Below are positions 24,368 through 37,290 of a DNA stretch of 64,000 nucleotides, piece after piece. Each line of letters opens with the position of its first letter. Position 1 is the first letter of the stretch. Both the position numbers and the translations under genes were made by a program. This DNA is from Impatiens glandulifera (taxonomy: Eukaryota; Streptophyta; Magnoliopsida; Ericales; Balsaminaceae), in the NCBI RefSeq assembly GCF_907164915.1, contig NC_061866.1, forward strand, positions 51,891,113 to 51,955,112, read 5' to 3'. The notes beneath the pieces were generated by a model. It did no database searches and was not told the origin of the DNA. It worked only from the letters and a program-made list of their open reading frames with translations.

Positions 24368-25109
24368 CCTTTCAAAATTACCGTTCATCAAGATTTTTTA
24401 TATAAACTCAAATTAGTTAAATAAGTCTTTACCAAATAAACTATAATTTAATATTTAATTAATAATGAAATATATTTTTATTTTAAAATAATTTAAACAA
24501 TGGACATACAAGCTCTAGCAATATACTCCATTAACGGTGGACAATAGTATCTCAAAATCTATCATTTAAATTATTAATTAAAATATTTTACTTTTAAAAT
24601 ATAATTTTAAAAAAGTCTTAAAGTCACACCATTTACTATCTAAGGCTTGTTTGTTTAGAATTATATCACTATATATTTATTTTTTATAAAGAATTAATTC
24701 TCATTAAATTAGATAAAAAAATAAAGAAAGAAAGAACATTAATTTACAAATAAAAAAAATTAACATCTAAAATCAAATCACTCCACTCTACATACTTAAG
24801 CACTACTATAAGTTATTTATTTTGTAAGATACACTTTTTGATAAATTCTGAGTCACACATAGCCACAAGAAGATAATTTTTTTTTGTGTATCTTCAAAAC
24901 TGTCCTAAAATAAAAAAGTTATGTTAGTTTACTTAAGAAAAATAACTCTAATTTAAATAAAATAAAATAAAGATTTGATCCCACCTTATCTAGGAGTGTT
25001 TACAATGCATGAGACCATCCTATTTTATTTTGTCATATATCATAAAACCACTTTCAATTAAGACCTTAAAATATGGAGAATAACAAGGGATTAATGAATA
25101 ATTATGGAA

Positions 25110-25142
<33 letters not shown>

Positions 25143-26544
25143 ACAATCAAATCATAATAAAAAAAATTAATGAGCTTTTATATATTTGGTATTAAATTGT
25201 TGTAACTCAATGAAAATACAATAGCATATTCGAAAATAAGGAGAATTAGTATGTTATCTCATAATTCAATTAAAATCCTATAACAAATTATTATAACAAA
25301 ATAAAAACATAAATAATCAAAATAAAAACAAGAAGTAAGAGCTAGTTAATAGTTATGGTTGGGATTTATTTTAATAAATCTTAATTTATTTAAAAAATGT
25401 TAGATTAGTGGTAATTTTGAGAATAATATTTTTTTATAAAAAAAAAATTAGGCCTTATTCGGTTTGAGTTATTTTAATAATCCAAATAAAATCAAATATC
25501 ATTTCACTCATTCTCATCAACCACATAACTCAAAATTACTCAAATCATTAACTAAAATACCATTTATTTTAAATTATTACTTTTTATTTTATTTATATAT
25601 ATTAATACACTTAAAAGTCTTTCTATCAAAAATAATTATTACTTTCTTAAAATCATCAACAATTATTATTTTTCTTTCTTCTAAGTTATTTAATTAACCT
25701 TTAAACAAACTCTTAAAAAGGTTTAATTTATAATAATAATAATAAAAAATAAAAATAAAAATTATTTTAATATTTTGATTAATAAATTACATTAGTATAG
25801 TATAGTATGAACAATAAGAGAGAGTGAAATTATGTTTGATTATAGATAAACTCAACTACAAAAATTAACTAATCAAACATAATTTCAAATAAGTTTATTA
25901 ACTAAAATATTTTTAAAAAAGTATTTAAAAAAAATATTATTATATATAAATATATATTTTTTTACCACAAATTATTTAAAAAATTATATTCGAAATAAGT
26001 CTATAGATATGCTGCATATGCATATGCATCTACATCCAACCGAGGACAGAAATCTGAAAATAATTGAAAATACTCGTACGTCATCCGTGAGAGAATCTAC
26101 AAATGAACTATGAACCCTAGCTAGTTCTAGTTCTGGACGACCCAATAAGTGAACCCTATGCACGTGTCGTAGGATGTTGGATTTGTATGAACCCCATCCA
26201 ATGGCTTATGTTTTCTCTATCTGAAATATATTCTCATTAGCTAATTTTCTTATTAGATAAACTTCTTAATTAATTAAAAAAAAAAATAATGTCTTAAAAT
26301 TTTTTGAGACTTTTTTAACTTAGAAATTTTGGATAATAAAGACTCAATACACTTTATAATTGTACATGTATTTGGTGGGGGGGGGGGGGGGGGGGGTGTG
26401 TTAATTAAAAATATATATATAATAAATTATAAGGTACAATACCTATCTTATCTTATCTTAAGTTAAATGGAGCATATAAGCCTCATTCATTTATAAATTG
26501 CCACTCTCATGAATTTAGACTTGTATTATATATTTGTATATTTC

Positions 26545-26586
<42 letters not shown>

Positions 26587-28959
26587 ATATATATGATATG
26601 ATGCCTAATAAGAAAACCTTTACTAAAAAATGTCATGTTTGAAAAAAGAATAAAAATAATTGTCATTTTCTTTCACTCATAACAAGATTTTGATCCCACA
26701 AATCTTTTTAATAGTGAATGAAGTTTGACAAATAAAAAAAAATAGATTAGTGCTCCAACAATCAGTGTCATTTTTTACAATAGGATAATTATTTTTAATT
26801 AATATCAAATATACAACCAATTGTCATGGACATTTTTCAGAAAAATAACAAATTATAGTCATAATATTACCGATATAAATTAAAGATGTGAATAATAGTA
26901 ATTATATCAAGTAAATAACACAGTATATATATGAAAATTCGAAAAAATAATTAAAACTTTAACAATGACAAATTATTCATTTTAATATCATAATTTTTAC
27001 TATAACTTTTTTTTTAAAATTATAATTATAATAATTAAATAACTTAATTTAAATATTTTAACTTTAATTCATCAACTAAAATGTTTTTACTTTTATTAAT
27101 TTAATATTTGAAGTGTTAAGTGATAATTTAGTAACTTATCTTACAAAATTTTAAATAATTTGTTTTTTATCTAACAATAATTTAAAATCTAAAAAACCCA
27201 AGATCAAACTAGCACTTTTGTTGAATAATTTATTGGTTTTATATTAACAAATATTATAAAATAACTAGTATAAAAAAATGTAAAATATGGGATGCCCAAG
27301 ATGAACAAAAGAAAGTACCTCGGACCCCGAAATAAAAAATAAAATAAAAAATGTAGGCAGGTCCCGACAAAAGCTTTGAAGAAATGGAACGTGAACATCA
27401 TCTGTACGGAGGACCAATGAGAAATCGAAAACGCATAGATCTGTAGCAGATAATAACAGAAGTAAGTGGTCCCTCTTCAATCTTTTCTATGTCACCTTTC
27501 CCTTTCTCTTTCTCTCTCCGGGGGCCCACCCACTTCACTTCGTGGTGGTTATGCATAGCTGTTTTGTTCCTCAAGGTCTTGTTTGTTTGTTTGTTTGTTT
27601 TGACTCCCTTCTTTCATCCAACCATATTATTAACTATTAAATAACAATTTCATCTTTTTAATTATATCACCAATTATACTTGCAAGAACTTGTTTGGAAA
27701 AAGTTTATATAAATAAATGTTGATATGGATGATTTTGAAGATGTGATTATATTTTTAAAATAATACATGTATTAATATATGATAATAAAAAAATTAAAAT
27801 AAATATATTTTAATTAATAAATTAAGTGATATAAAGACCTATTTAATAAGAGTTTTAATAATTTGAGTTAGAATACACTTAAAAAAAATAACAAAAGAAA
27901 AAATAATTAAACGAAATAAAGGTAAAAAATAAAAATATCAAACTTTTGATTTGATTGAAGATAGTGAAATGACATGTTTAATTTTTTTTTAAAATTCAAT
28001 CAAACAATAGTACTAGGCCTTTACACATATTTTTAATATTTGGATTTTAATTAATTTTTTAAAAATTTATAAAAAAACTTAAATTAATTCGAATTTTAAT
28101 TGATTGAATTATTATATTTAATTAAATATTATAAAAAAAATTAGGTGATCGTATAATTAGAAGAAGAAAAAAGTTATGATATGTCGATTTTATATAGAAA
28201 AATCTAATATCATACAAGTTCCTAGGTTATTTGTCAACAAACTAATAATTTATAGTAATAGAAAGATGTCCTTTTTAAGAAGAAAAAAAGTTAGCAAGTT
28301 AGTTATAATTTTTTATATTTTAATATTTTAGTTAATAATTTAATAGAAATAAATAATTTAATTATTTAAAAAATTGAAATAAATCACGTCATATAAGCAA
28401 TTTTCAATTATTTGTATGGTTATTTTGAATTATTTAAGTAAAATATATTAATAATATAAACCTAATAACATATAAAGTTTAAATGCACGTAAATAGATAA
28501 GTTGGTGATTCCATCATAAATGCTTTCACAAGTAGTTTGGTCATCAAATTTGAAGATGTTAAGAACACTTAATTTTTTCTAGATTATTGATGAGATAACA
28601 ACGATTTTATTAAATTCTTTTGTCTAAATTTTAAATTACAAAATTTATTGTATCGACTCCTAATGATAAAAGTTCAATAACAATTTGTTTAGTAAGATTT
28701 TATTTATTTAGAAAACTAACGCATTTAAAATCACGGCCCTTAAAATATTTATAGAACTTAAAAATAGATAAATTATCTCTACATTCAAAACTTAAGAATT
28801 AATCAAAAACACAAAAGTGAACTAATTAAGTTGTGGTAATTTGTGTGTTTTTCACAAAATGTATAAAGACATTAATTCGTATTTTGACTATTTTTCCTAG
28901 AAAGTTTGTGACACAAAATTAAATTAGCAAATTTAAATTAATTGAGAATTAGTTTACCC
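22129..28959. other. Long AT-rich intergenic region
   Basis: Nearly 7 kb without a supportable gene. It contains TA runs (22729-22772, 24341-24366, 25110-25138, 26550-26583), a G-rich run at 24117-24127 and a 20-base G tract at 26377-26396. An island of more balanced composition at about 27290-27560, containing a CCAAT word and a pyrimidine-rich stretch, could be an orphan promoter or exon, but nothing confirms this. Confidence 0.5.
26377..26396 (+). repeat. Homopolymer tract of 20 G
   Basis: An uninterrupted run of 20 G in otherwise AT-rich DNA; the length may be unreliable in the assembly. Confidence 0.95.
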
Positions 28960-30180
28960 AATGTGTCAAGACAGTAAAAGAAACACGGTTGATCATATAT
29001 TTTTTAAAATATTTGTACATTGTAGTTATTTATCTCAAAGCTTAATTAACATATAATGAAGAATGATACTCTTATTAATGGTTTAATGTAAAAAGAATTG
29101 ATAATTTTAAGCACAAAAGGATTCTTTTCTAAATTTATACAAATGTTTATTTGTGAAATTTTAAAAGAAAAAAATGCTTGCATTTTTTATTCTAAACTTA
29201 GAAATGAGAAATTAATTTGTTTAAAAGTAGATTGAAGAATGTAAAATTATTAAGTGTAATATGAAAATAAAATTGTAATTGTTTCTTTTTATGTTCATGA
29301 TATATATTTTTTTATTAACAAAATGTTCATAAATATATAATGAATTTTTAAAATAAAACAATAAATTATATTTTAATTAATAATTTAAAGAATAAAGAAT
29401 GTAATTATTAAAATGCATTTTTGATATATTTGACTATATAAAAATATATATTGAATTGTAGGTAGGTAAATAAATTTAATGATAAATTTTATTACATATA
29501 TATATATTATAATATTTAATTATTAAATAATAAATTTATAAATATAAACTAAAATTTTAAAAAACTCATTTGATTTTAGGTTTTCTAAGTTATTTTATAA
29601 TTTTTATAAATTTTCTTTTATTATATCTCTATCATCTAATCATCAAGCTATATTTTTTTTAATTAAATATAAAATAATATTTTGATAATTCGTCTACACA
29701 AATCTCAAATAACAAAAGTATTGTCTAAAAAGATGAATGTCTCAAATTTTCTTTTTACTATAAACTTAAATTGAAGAGAGAGATCAGCATGTAAAATGGT
29801 ATATTTGACAAATAGTTGTAGAATGTGTTATAAAGGAGTGGAGTCGGCGCTTCACTTACTTGTACATTGTGATGAAGTGATTGCGATTTGAAATTTGTTA
29901 TGAAACATGACTGGTATTCAGTGAGTTATGCTGAAATTCATAGTTAGTTGTTGGTAAGTGTTGATGGAGACGGAGAGTTCAGCTGGTCTGAGTCGTTGGG
30001 CTGCTATTCTGCTTATCTTATAGTGGACCATTTGGCTTGAAAGAAACCGTAGAACGTTCGGTGATCGTTATCGACCAATGTATTTAATTCATAATTATAT
30101 TATTATGACAATCGAGAATATTTTATTGAGTAAACTAGTTGAAGCAGTTGGGGAACTCATTTATCTTTTTTAAGATCTCC
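28960..30180 (+). pseudogene. LINE-type reverse transcriptase remnants (zf-RVT region)
   Basis: Two pieces read like the C-terminal zinc-binding part of plant non-LTR retrotransposon proteins: about 28960-29035 (VDHIFFKIFVHC) and 29850-30175 (HLLVHCDE, then WTIWLERNRRTFGDR). Stops and frameshifts interrupt them and about 800 bp of AT-rich DNA lies between. No 5' part of the element is visible. Confidence 0.55.
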
Positions 30181-31466
30181 GTACTTATTAAAATTTGTTC
30201 TTTTTGTTCGATCATTAGTGAATTATTTTGTGTTATGACTTTTTAAAATGTTTTTCTTTCAATTTTGTAATTTCTTATCGTTTAACTTAAACGACTCCCG
30301 TTTATATAATTTTGCATGGACTATTTAAAAAAAAAAGTATTATACTATTTATTAAATTAATTTTATTTTACAAATTCAATCAATTTCACAGTTACAAGAT
30401 TGTTGTCTTGTTAGTGTTTTTTTTTTAGTTTTTGATATGTAATTTCCCTAGTCAACAATTTTATATCAACATAAAATGTCTAGTTTAAAAAATAATTTGT
30501 GATGTCTCTCATTCAAACCCAAATTAATTTTTTTTAATAAGTTAAATTATATAGTCTATAAATAGGTTAAGTAAAGTTGACATTTTTGTAGAACAATAGA
30601 TCTCAATTCTTATGCCATTGAAGCATATCCATAGAAAATTAGCTCATTTTGTAAACATTATTCATGTTGGGAAAATGTCATTGTTTCAATATCGAGGTAT
30701 TATTTGGTAATTAGTTATATACTTATAAGTTATAAAGGAGTATAAATTATGAGGTATTAAGATGTATAAATTATATAAGTTATTAATGTTTGGTTAATAA
30801 TATAAAATATGTATAAATTATATAAATTTTATTATTTTGTGTTTGATTGGTGGTATAAAAAAATAATAAGAAATTTAAAGCCTATTTTATCCTTATATAA
30901 ATTATTGTTAATTATTATTTTAATATTTATCTTTAAGATAATTTTAATTATTAATTATATTAAAATTAATAAAAAAAATTAATTATTATATAAATATATT
31001 TTTAAAATAAATAATACTATTATACTGCTTATATTATTATATATATATAATTTAACTTAGTTATATAAATAAAACATATATATAATAATTATATTTAAAA
31101 ATTTTGTATTATTATAAATATTTGTATATTTAAAAAATATTAATTGTTTGTATAAAATAAAATATCAATAACAATAATTTTATAAAATAATATTGAATTA
31201 TAATGGTATAATTGTTTATTTATTAATATTATTATTTAAATTAGAAAATTAATATAATTAAATATAAATTAATATTTAGTTATAGTTTATTATTATATTT
31301 TAAATATAATAAAAAAAATTAAAATTAAAATAATTTTATAAAATTATAAAATTAAAGGATAAAAGACGAATATATAATTTTATACCTTCTTGCACCCGGT
31401 AATAGTATGTATTACCCTTTTCAAAAGTATAAATTATACTAAATAGTATGTATTACCCTTTTCAAA
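30181..31466. other. AT-rich spacer left of the MULE
   Basis: Repeated GTATAAATTAT words from about 30700 onward, partly mirrored to the right of the MULE (39440-39530), suggest that the MULE landed inside an older AT-rich repeat. No gene. Confidence 0.45.
31458..31466. repeat. MULE target-site duplication, left
   Basis: CTTTTCAAA, repeated at 39434-39442 directly outside the right TIR. One extra G at 31467 makes the left end GGG against GG on the right. Confidence 0.8.
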
Positions 31467-31921
31467 GGGAAATTTGATGAAATGGCCCCCATAACAGGGG
31501 AAATTCCAAAAAGGGCCCCCGCCTACTAAAGTTGGCAAAAAGGGCCCTTTTGCCCTGCGAAATGTCGAAAATACCCCTTCGGCGCCATTTCTTACGCTCA
31601 AAGACGCGAATTACCAATCACGCGATTCATCTAAATCGCGTGAGTTCATTACCGCGATTTAGATGAAACGCGTGATTCGTAATTCGCGTTTTTAAATGTA
31701 CGCGATTTACCATGCACGCGATTTAACCTAAATCGCGGTGATGAACTCACGCGATTCAGATTAAATCGCGTCCATGGTAAATCGCGTCTTTAGTCGTATA
31801 TATAATTTTTCGGCCCTAATTTAAAACAAAACCACCCCGATTCTCCCTCCCACTCCGACTTCCAAAACCACGTCTTCTCAACTGCCGACTTCCTTCAACA
31901 TCGATCAAGATCATCTTTCAC
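31467..31921 (+). repeat. MULE left terminal inverted repeat
   Basis: It matches 38990-39433 in inverted orientation. The outer about 110 bp is GC-rich (GGCCC words). It is followed by two long CpG-rich palindromes (about 31598-31690 and 31695-31790) built from CGCGATTT and CGCGATTCA words, then pyrimidine-rich sequence that seems to form the 5' UTR exon of the DUF1985 gene. A splice donor, CCG/GTGAGT, follows at 32007/32008. Confidence 0.85.
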
Positions 31922-32563
31922 TCAACATCGTTCCTCGTTCAACGTCATCGACTTTCCACCGTCTATTCGACATCATCGTCTTTCCACCGTCTTTTTGACA
32001 TATTCCGGTGAGTTTAGGGCTTAAGAGTTAGGGTTAGGTTTTGATGTGTATTATTCCGTTTATATTGATTTATATTGATGTATTTAGGGTTTAGGGTTTG
32101 GTTCTGGTTTCGTTTATGTGTGTAAATGCTTTTAGGGTATATGACGAGTATTGTATCACTGTTCTTATTCTGCATGCATGCATTTCACGCTTATTCATTC
32201 ATTTCTCGTTTAAGAAATGACATTTCCGTGTTTGTTATGTTCTTGTGAAGAAATGGTATTTCTGTGTTTTCTTTGACTGTGTAGGCTTAGTTAGGGTTTA
32301 TCTGTTTTGTTGCTTTACTGCTTCATTTTCGTCTGTTCTTATTCTGCTTTACTGCTTTACGTTTAATAGAATGCCAATGAGACAGGATGAGTTGTTGATC
32401 TAAGAAATGACACATCATATGCTTAATGTCTTTAGAACTGTCCATTACTGCACCTTAATGTATTACTGCACCTTTACTGCACCTTAATCTATTAAGAAAT
32501 TTGCAAGCATTTCTCAATGGTTAATTCGATTTGCTTATTCCCATCTTCTTCCTTGTTTTGTAG

Positions 32564-34192
32564 ATGGAGTCCACTACAATACCCGAGTTTGCTGGGAGGG
32601 TATCCTGGAAAACCAATATGGGAAATATTGCTGCCAAGTTTGCCAAGATGAATCTAACTGAAAGGGTAGAGGAAACCCAATTCAGATTCTTATTCAAAGG
32701 GCACCCGTTACTGCGTTTCTCAGGAATGATTATACACCACATGCTCCTCCGGAAGTCCAGCTCAAATTCTATGGAGATGAAGTTCCTTGTGAATGGAGAA
32801 GAGCTCTGCTTCGGGATGAGGGAGTTTGCATTGGTTACAGGTCTCAATTTTGGGAGATTCCCTACTGAGCAAACAATTTTCAACCAGGTTGAAGAATCTC
32901 CAACTCTGGTTCTTAAATATTTTAAACGTATTCCACTTATTAGAATAGGAGACCTTCATTCAAAATTCCTGTCCTGCTCTGATAGGGAAGATGCATGGAA
33001 ATTGGGGCTGGTATACCTTGTTTCCCATTATCTCTTTGCCCTTGACCCGAGGAGGATAATAAATATGAAACTCTTCAGCATGGTCGATGACATCGACACC
33101 TTCCTCAATTTTCCATGGGGAAAGGTGGCCTTTAGAGCAACCATGAAGGGTTTGAGCAGAGACCTTGATCGCTACAGGCAGCTGTATCTGCAGAAGAAGG
33201 ATGCCGCCTCGGGGAAGAAGAACAAAGACAAAGAAAAAGATGTCGATGTTTCTTATACCGTATATGGGTTCGCACTAGCCTTACAAGTGTGGACTTATGA
33301 GGTGATCCAAACTTTTGTCCCCAATCTTGCAATTAAAACGACCCTTCAAACTGAAGAGCCTGTCTGCCCAAGAATAATACAGTACAAATCAAAGAGGAAG
33401 AGCACTGCCTCTGATCTTCAAACTGCCCTGCAAGGCACGATTGTTAAGCAAATGGAATTGTCTGAAGAAGAGAAGATCTTATATGCTGGGGATGACTTTG
33501 AAGATATGGGAGGTAATGTTTATGATGTCTTTTTTGATCTTGACTGCAGAAAGAGGAAATTGGGAGATATTGACGATGGAGTTCCTCATAAAAAAACTGT
33601 CATGAGGAAGAAAAGACAAATTACTCCAGCCAAAGCCAAACCTTCCACAAGAAGAAGAACCCGCAACCCTACCCCCAGCACCAGCACCAACAGCTCTTAT
33701 TCTGTCGAGAGCGCCACGAGTAGAAAAGACGAAGAAGAAGAAGAAGACGAAGACGAAGAATCCTCTCCCCCAACTCCAACAGCAACAACTCCCCACGATA
33801 GATGTAGATTGGATCAACTTTCGAAGGAGCTAAATGAATTCAAAACTGTAATGAGAAAGGAACTGACTCTCTTCAAAACTGAAATGAGAAATGAAATAAG
33901 GCTCATCAAAACCGAAATGAGAGATGACATAATTCTCATTAAACGGATGTTAAAGCAACTACAGCAAGGGGAGAATGATGTGGTGAACACTGAGGACAAT
34001 GATGTGGTGATTTTGGAGAAAGACAATGCTGTGCTTGTGGAGGAGAATGAAGTTGAGGTATGTATTTCTTGTATTTCCTTGAATTTGGATAATTGGTGCA
34101 TTTCTTGCATTTCGACTAATTGAAGGCTTTTCTGTTTATTGTAGGAGATAAACGTTCATTGTGATTGGAAGCTTTTTCTCTTCGACTGTTAA
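32564..34192 (+). CDS. DUF1985-domain protein carried by the MULE (513 aa)
   Basis: The N-terminal half (about residues 25-210) resembles the DUF1985 domain, found in plant proteins often fused to Ulp1-type SUMO proteases and frequently carried by MULEs. No Ulp1 catalytic domain is present. Exon 1 is 32564-34057; a GTATGT donor and TATTGTAG acceptor join a short last exon, 34145-34192, adding 15 residues. The ATG directly follows an acceptor (TTTTGTAG) whose intron starts in the left TIR (32008). Residues about 325-370 are very basic (likely nuclear signal), then comes an acidic Glu/Asp run, then a coiled coil of 11-residue repeats (FKTEMRNEIRL type) at about 420-465. Its last exon is antisense to the transposase. 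DUF1985 function is unknown. Confidence 0.8.
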
Positions 34193-36605
34193 ACCAATCT
34201 TGTAATGTGAATCTTAAATAATCAGCTAAGATTGATATGGGATACTTTCTAGCTTCCCTACTTTGACTATTGAAGCTCTCAGCGTAATTACTTGTCATTT
34301 GATTGTATCGTTTACCCGGAAAAAATGCACGACTCCATCTCTCAAACCCAATATCTGCCAAATACATAGCAATACGAGGGTCCTTAGCATTGATCTTGTC
34401 AAAATGCTGATTAAACTTCAAGATTGTGTATGCTTGAGAAGCCAAACCAAACTCGGCGTGGCAGTGATCGGTTTTGAATTTGGCCATAATATTCATCTTG
34501 ATATGATATGTGCACGCACCGTGGTCAGCTTCTGGAAAAACAGCACACAAGGCATTGGCGATGCTTGGGTGTCTATCAGATACAAACACGAGATCATCAA
34601 CCAATCCAATTGCATCTCTAAGTTTTTGCATGAAATAAGTCCAGGAGTTGTTATTTTCAGAATCAACAACGCCGAATGCAACAGGATAGAGTTGTTCATT
34701 CGCATCTAATGCTATCGCCACCAATAGCTGACCTCCAACCTTGTGCTTAAGAAAACTGGCATCGACGCACAATACTGGACGACAACAGTTTTTGAAACCC
34801 CTAATTGAGCAGCCTAAGGACATGAACATATACCTGAAATGACCGTGCTCATCCGTCTGGATGTCTGTTATGGTACCCGGATTGTTCTTCTCCAACATGT
34901 ACAGGTATGATGGCAATTTACCGTAAGAATCTTCTACAGTTCCTCGCACCGCCATTAGGGCCTTTTCTCTAGACCGCCAAGCCTTATTATAAGACAACTT
35001 TATTCCATAAGTAGTCTGTATGTCTTCCATTATTTTCTTGGGCATGTGGTCATGGTGATGGTCCATGTACTTGCTCTTCATGCATTCCCCAAACACCCAT
35101 GCTGGTGCTGGCCTTTGATTCTCTTGCCTCGTCACAATTGAACAGGTATGATCTTTTACGAATTTACGAATCTCAAACATTTCCGAGGAATTTACTCTGA
35201 CAGCACGCAGTCTCCACTTGCAATTCTTATCCAAACATTTCACAACCCAAAGTTCTTTTTTTGACTTCAACACTTTGAATTCAAAATGATTAGTCATGGC
35301 ATATTTATATAACCTCAGCTGAAGTTCTTTTTTATTCTCAAACAAAGAACCGACTTCCAATCCGATTCCGGTACTTACTGCCTCATGTAAAGGATTTTCA
35401 CTACTTGGTATGCTACTAGCAACCCATTCACTGCAGCTTGGTTGAGTACGAACAACAACATTGTTTTGTTGTGTACTAGGAACCCAAGAACCGCTTGGAT
35501 TTGGATTGGTACTAGGAACCCAATCAGAACTACTAGGTTGGGTAATAGGAACCCAATCATCATCAGCATCATCCCCCACATTCAGACGCAAATGTTCATC
35601 TTCAATGTCATTTTCAAAGAAAACCTCACGCTGCATCGGGAAGACGTCGGGGTCATCAATTTCTGGAACAGCTACACTTTCTTGAGTTGGTAGTGACTTC
35701 TCTACTAAGGATACACACAATGGAGTGCGGTTGTGGACTGAAACTGCTTCATGTAAAAAGAACTCCACATCCACATCTTTTTTTATATCAGTTATATAAG
35801 AAAATTTGGCAATCATGCCAGGAGCATTATACTTGGCTTGAAGCAATAAATCATATCTAGATTTGTCAACATCGGTAGCAGAATAAATTTGATCAACTAA
35901 TTGGGCATAAGTAGAATTTTGGGGAACAATCATACCGCTGTTTGACTTTGCAGAAAAATGAGTAAGATCGTCCGTAGTTTTCCACTCTCCATCAAAGTAA
36001 AGAAGTACAGGTACTTGAGCTGCAATTGAAAACAGTTCAACAACATCACAAGAATTGAAAACAGTTCAACAACATTACCATAACCGAGGAGAGTTTGCTC
36101 GTAGAGTTTCAGGAAATCCAATGCCGCAACTTTTTACCATAAGTTTGCTTCAATGAATCTAATGGGATAAGAGCTCCCTATACAATAGGTCCATTGAAGC
36201 AAACTTGTGGTTAATTCTTGGAACATTGTATCTCCACGAAACATACCAGTAAACTCTACCTCAATACTAGAATAACAAGATAGTATTGAGTGAAATCAGC
36301 TACACTATGCCAGCATGCAAACCCTAAACCTTAATACTAGAATAACAAGATAACTCAAGAACTGTGGAACCTAAACAAAAAGGTCTTGTAACTATAAGAA
36401 CTGTGGAACTTAAACAACGTCCTGATAAACAAATTCCAAGACAATAACTCAATAAGACTTTCTATGCACTAAAACGAAGCTAATACCCAAATCAAGGCCT
36501 CGTTTGAGGAAGGGTTATTCAGATTTAAGCAAATCATTTCAATCATCCACAAATTACCCTTACTTTATTTGAATAGCATTTTAAATATTAAATAAACATA
36601 CCCAT
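34116..36605 (-). CDS. MURA-type Mutator transposase (635 aa, lacks SWIM domain)
   Basis: Catalyses MULE excision and insertion in the nucleus. A tiny first exon (36602-36605, ATGG) joins the main exon (34116-36019) across a 582 bp intron, restoring MAQVPVLLYFDGEWKTTDDL, the usual N-terminus for this group; without it the frame has no ATG before MIVPQN. A Mutator DNA-binding region lies at about residues 225-295 (C and H pairs, CKWRLRA), and the catalytic domain at about 395-585: D421 (CVDASF), D483 (VSDRHPSI), C504/H507 and E582 (YAESFN). The W-V-P/S repeats at about 155-200 are low-complexity. The protein stops about 50 residues after E582, so the SWIM zinc finger usual in MURA proteins is absent; the stop lies where the convergent DUF1985 gene ends. 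The frame is otherwise clean. Confidence 0.85.
36129..36211. repeat. Short hairpin in transposase intron
   Basis: AAGTTTGCTTCAATG and its reverse complement, a perfect 15 bp stem, flank a loop of about 50 bases within the transposase intron. No known small RNA is recognised. Confidence 0.5.
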
Positions 36606-37090
36606 TTTGAGAACGAAGAGTGGTGGGTAAGCTGCTGCTGCTCGTGGTCGAGTTCTTCAGGGTATCGTGGTGTCGTCGTAGTCGTCCGCTGCTGCTGCTC
36701 GTGGTGGAGTTCTTCAGGGGAGGGTCGAGTCGGAGTGGCGAAAGCGAGAGAAGAGAGAAGGGGAAATTAAGGATTCGTGAGTTTGTTATAAATTAGGGCA
36801 CAAAAATAATATATACGATGAAAGACGTGAATTGTTATTCACGTGTTTCATATAAAACACGTGAATAAACTCACGCGTTTTATTGTGAAATGCATTCACG
36901 TGTTTCATCTAAAACACGTGAATAAACTCACGCGTTTTAATGTGAAATGCATTCACGCGTTTCATATAATACGCGTGAGTTTATTCAGGCGTTTTAGATG
37001 AAGTACGTGAATAGCAACATTGTTCCTTGTTGTTTGAGTTATGTGGCGAATATGCGTGAATAACAACATTGTTCCTTGTTGTTTGATTAT
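36600..37090 (-). repeat. Internal TIR-like block ahead of the transposase
   Basis: It resembles the right TIR in order and orientation: CTCCGACTCG-type pyrimidine-rich sequence, an AAATTAGGGC word, then palindromes made of CACGTGTTTCAT and ACGCGTTTTA words (36825-37015). It is much more divergent than the two ends. It also has a two-copy GCTGCTGCTGCTCGTGGT repeat (36637-36715). It appears to be the promoter and 5' UTR of the transposase and may be the fossil right end of an older, shorter element. Confidence 0.65.
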
Positions 37091-37290
37091 ACCCAATACA
37101 CGTGAGTTATGAGGATAAGTTATGATATTGTTAACATAAGTAATAAAGCATAAATAGAAGAATATTCAGTAATATAAACCACCATAAATCATAAATATCA
37201 AAATTAAGTATTGTTATAAACCATAAATATCATAAGTATCATAAATAAGCCATAAATAGAAGAAGAACAGTAAGTCTAAACAACTCCAAA

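Noticed and set aside
32521..32883. Minus-strand open frames under the DUF1985 gene
   Set aside because: Antisense shadows of a clear coding exon; no domain or splice support.
35375..35693. Small frames on both strands over the transposase low-complexity region
   Set aside because: Arise from the repeated W-V-P-S/T coding segment; shadows of the transposase.
36131..36211. microRNA precursor resembling miR159/miR319 (GAGCTCCCT word in a hairpin)
   Set aside because: Only 15 bp of perfect stem and the word lies in the loop; the mature miRNA sequence is absent.
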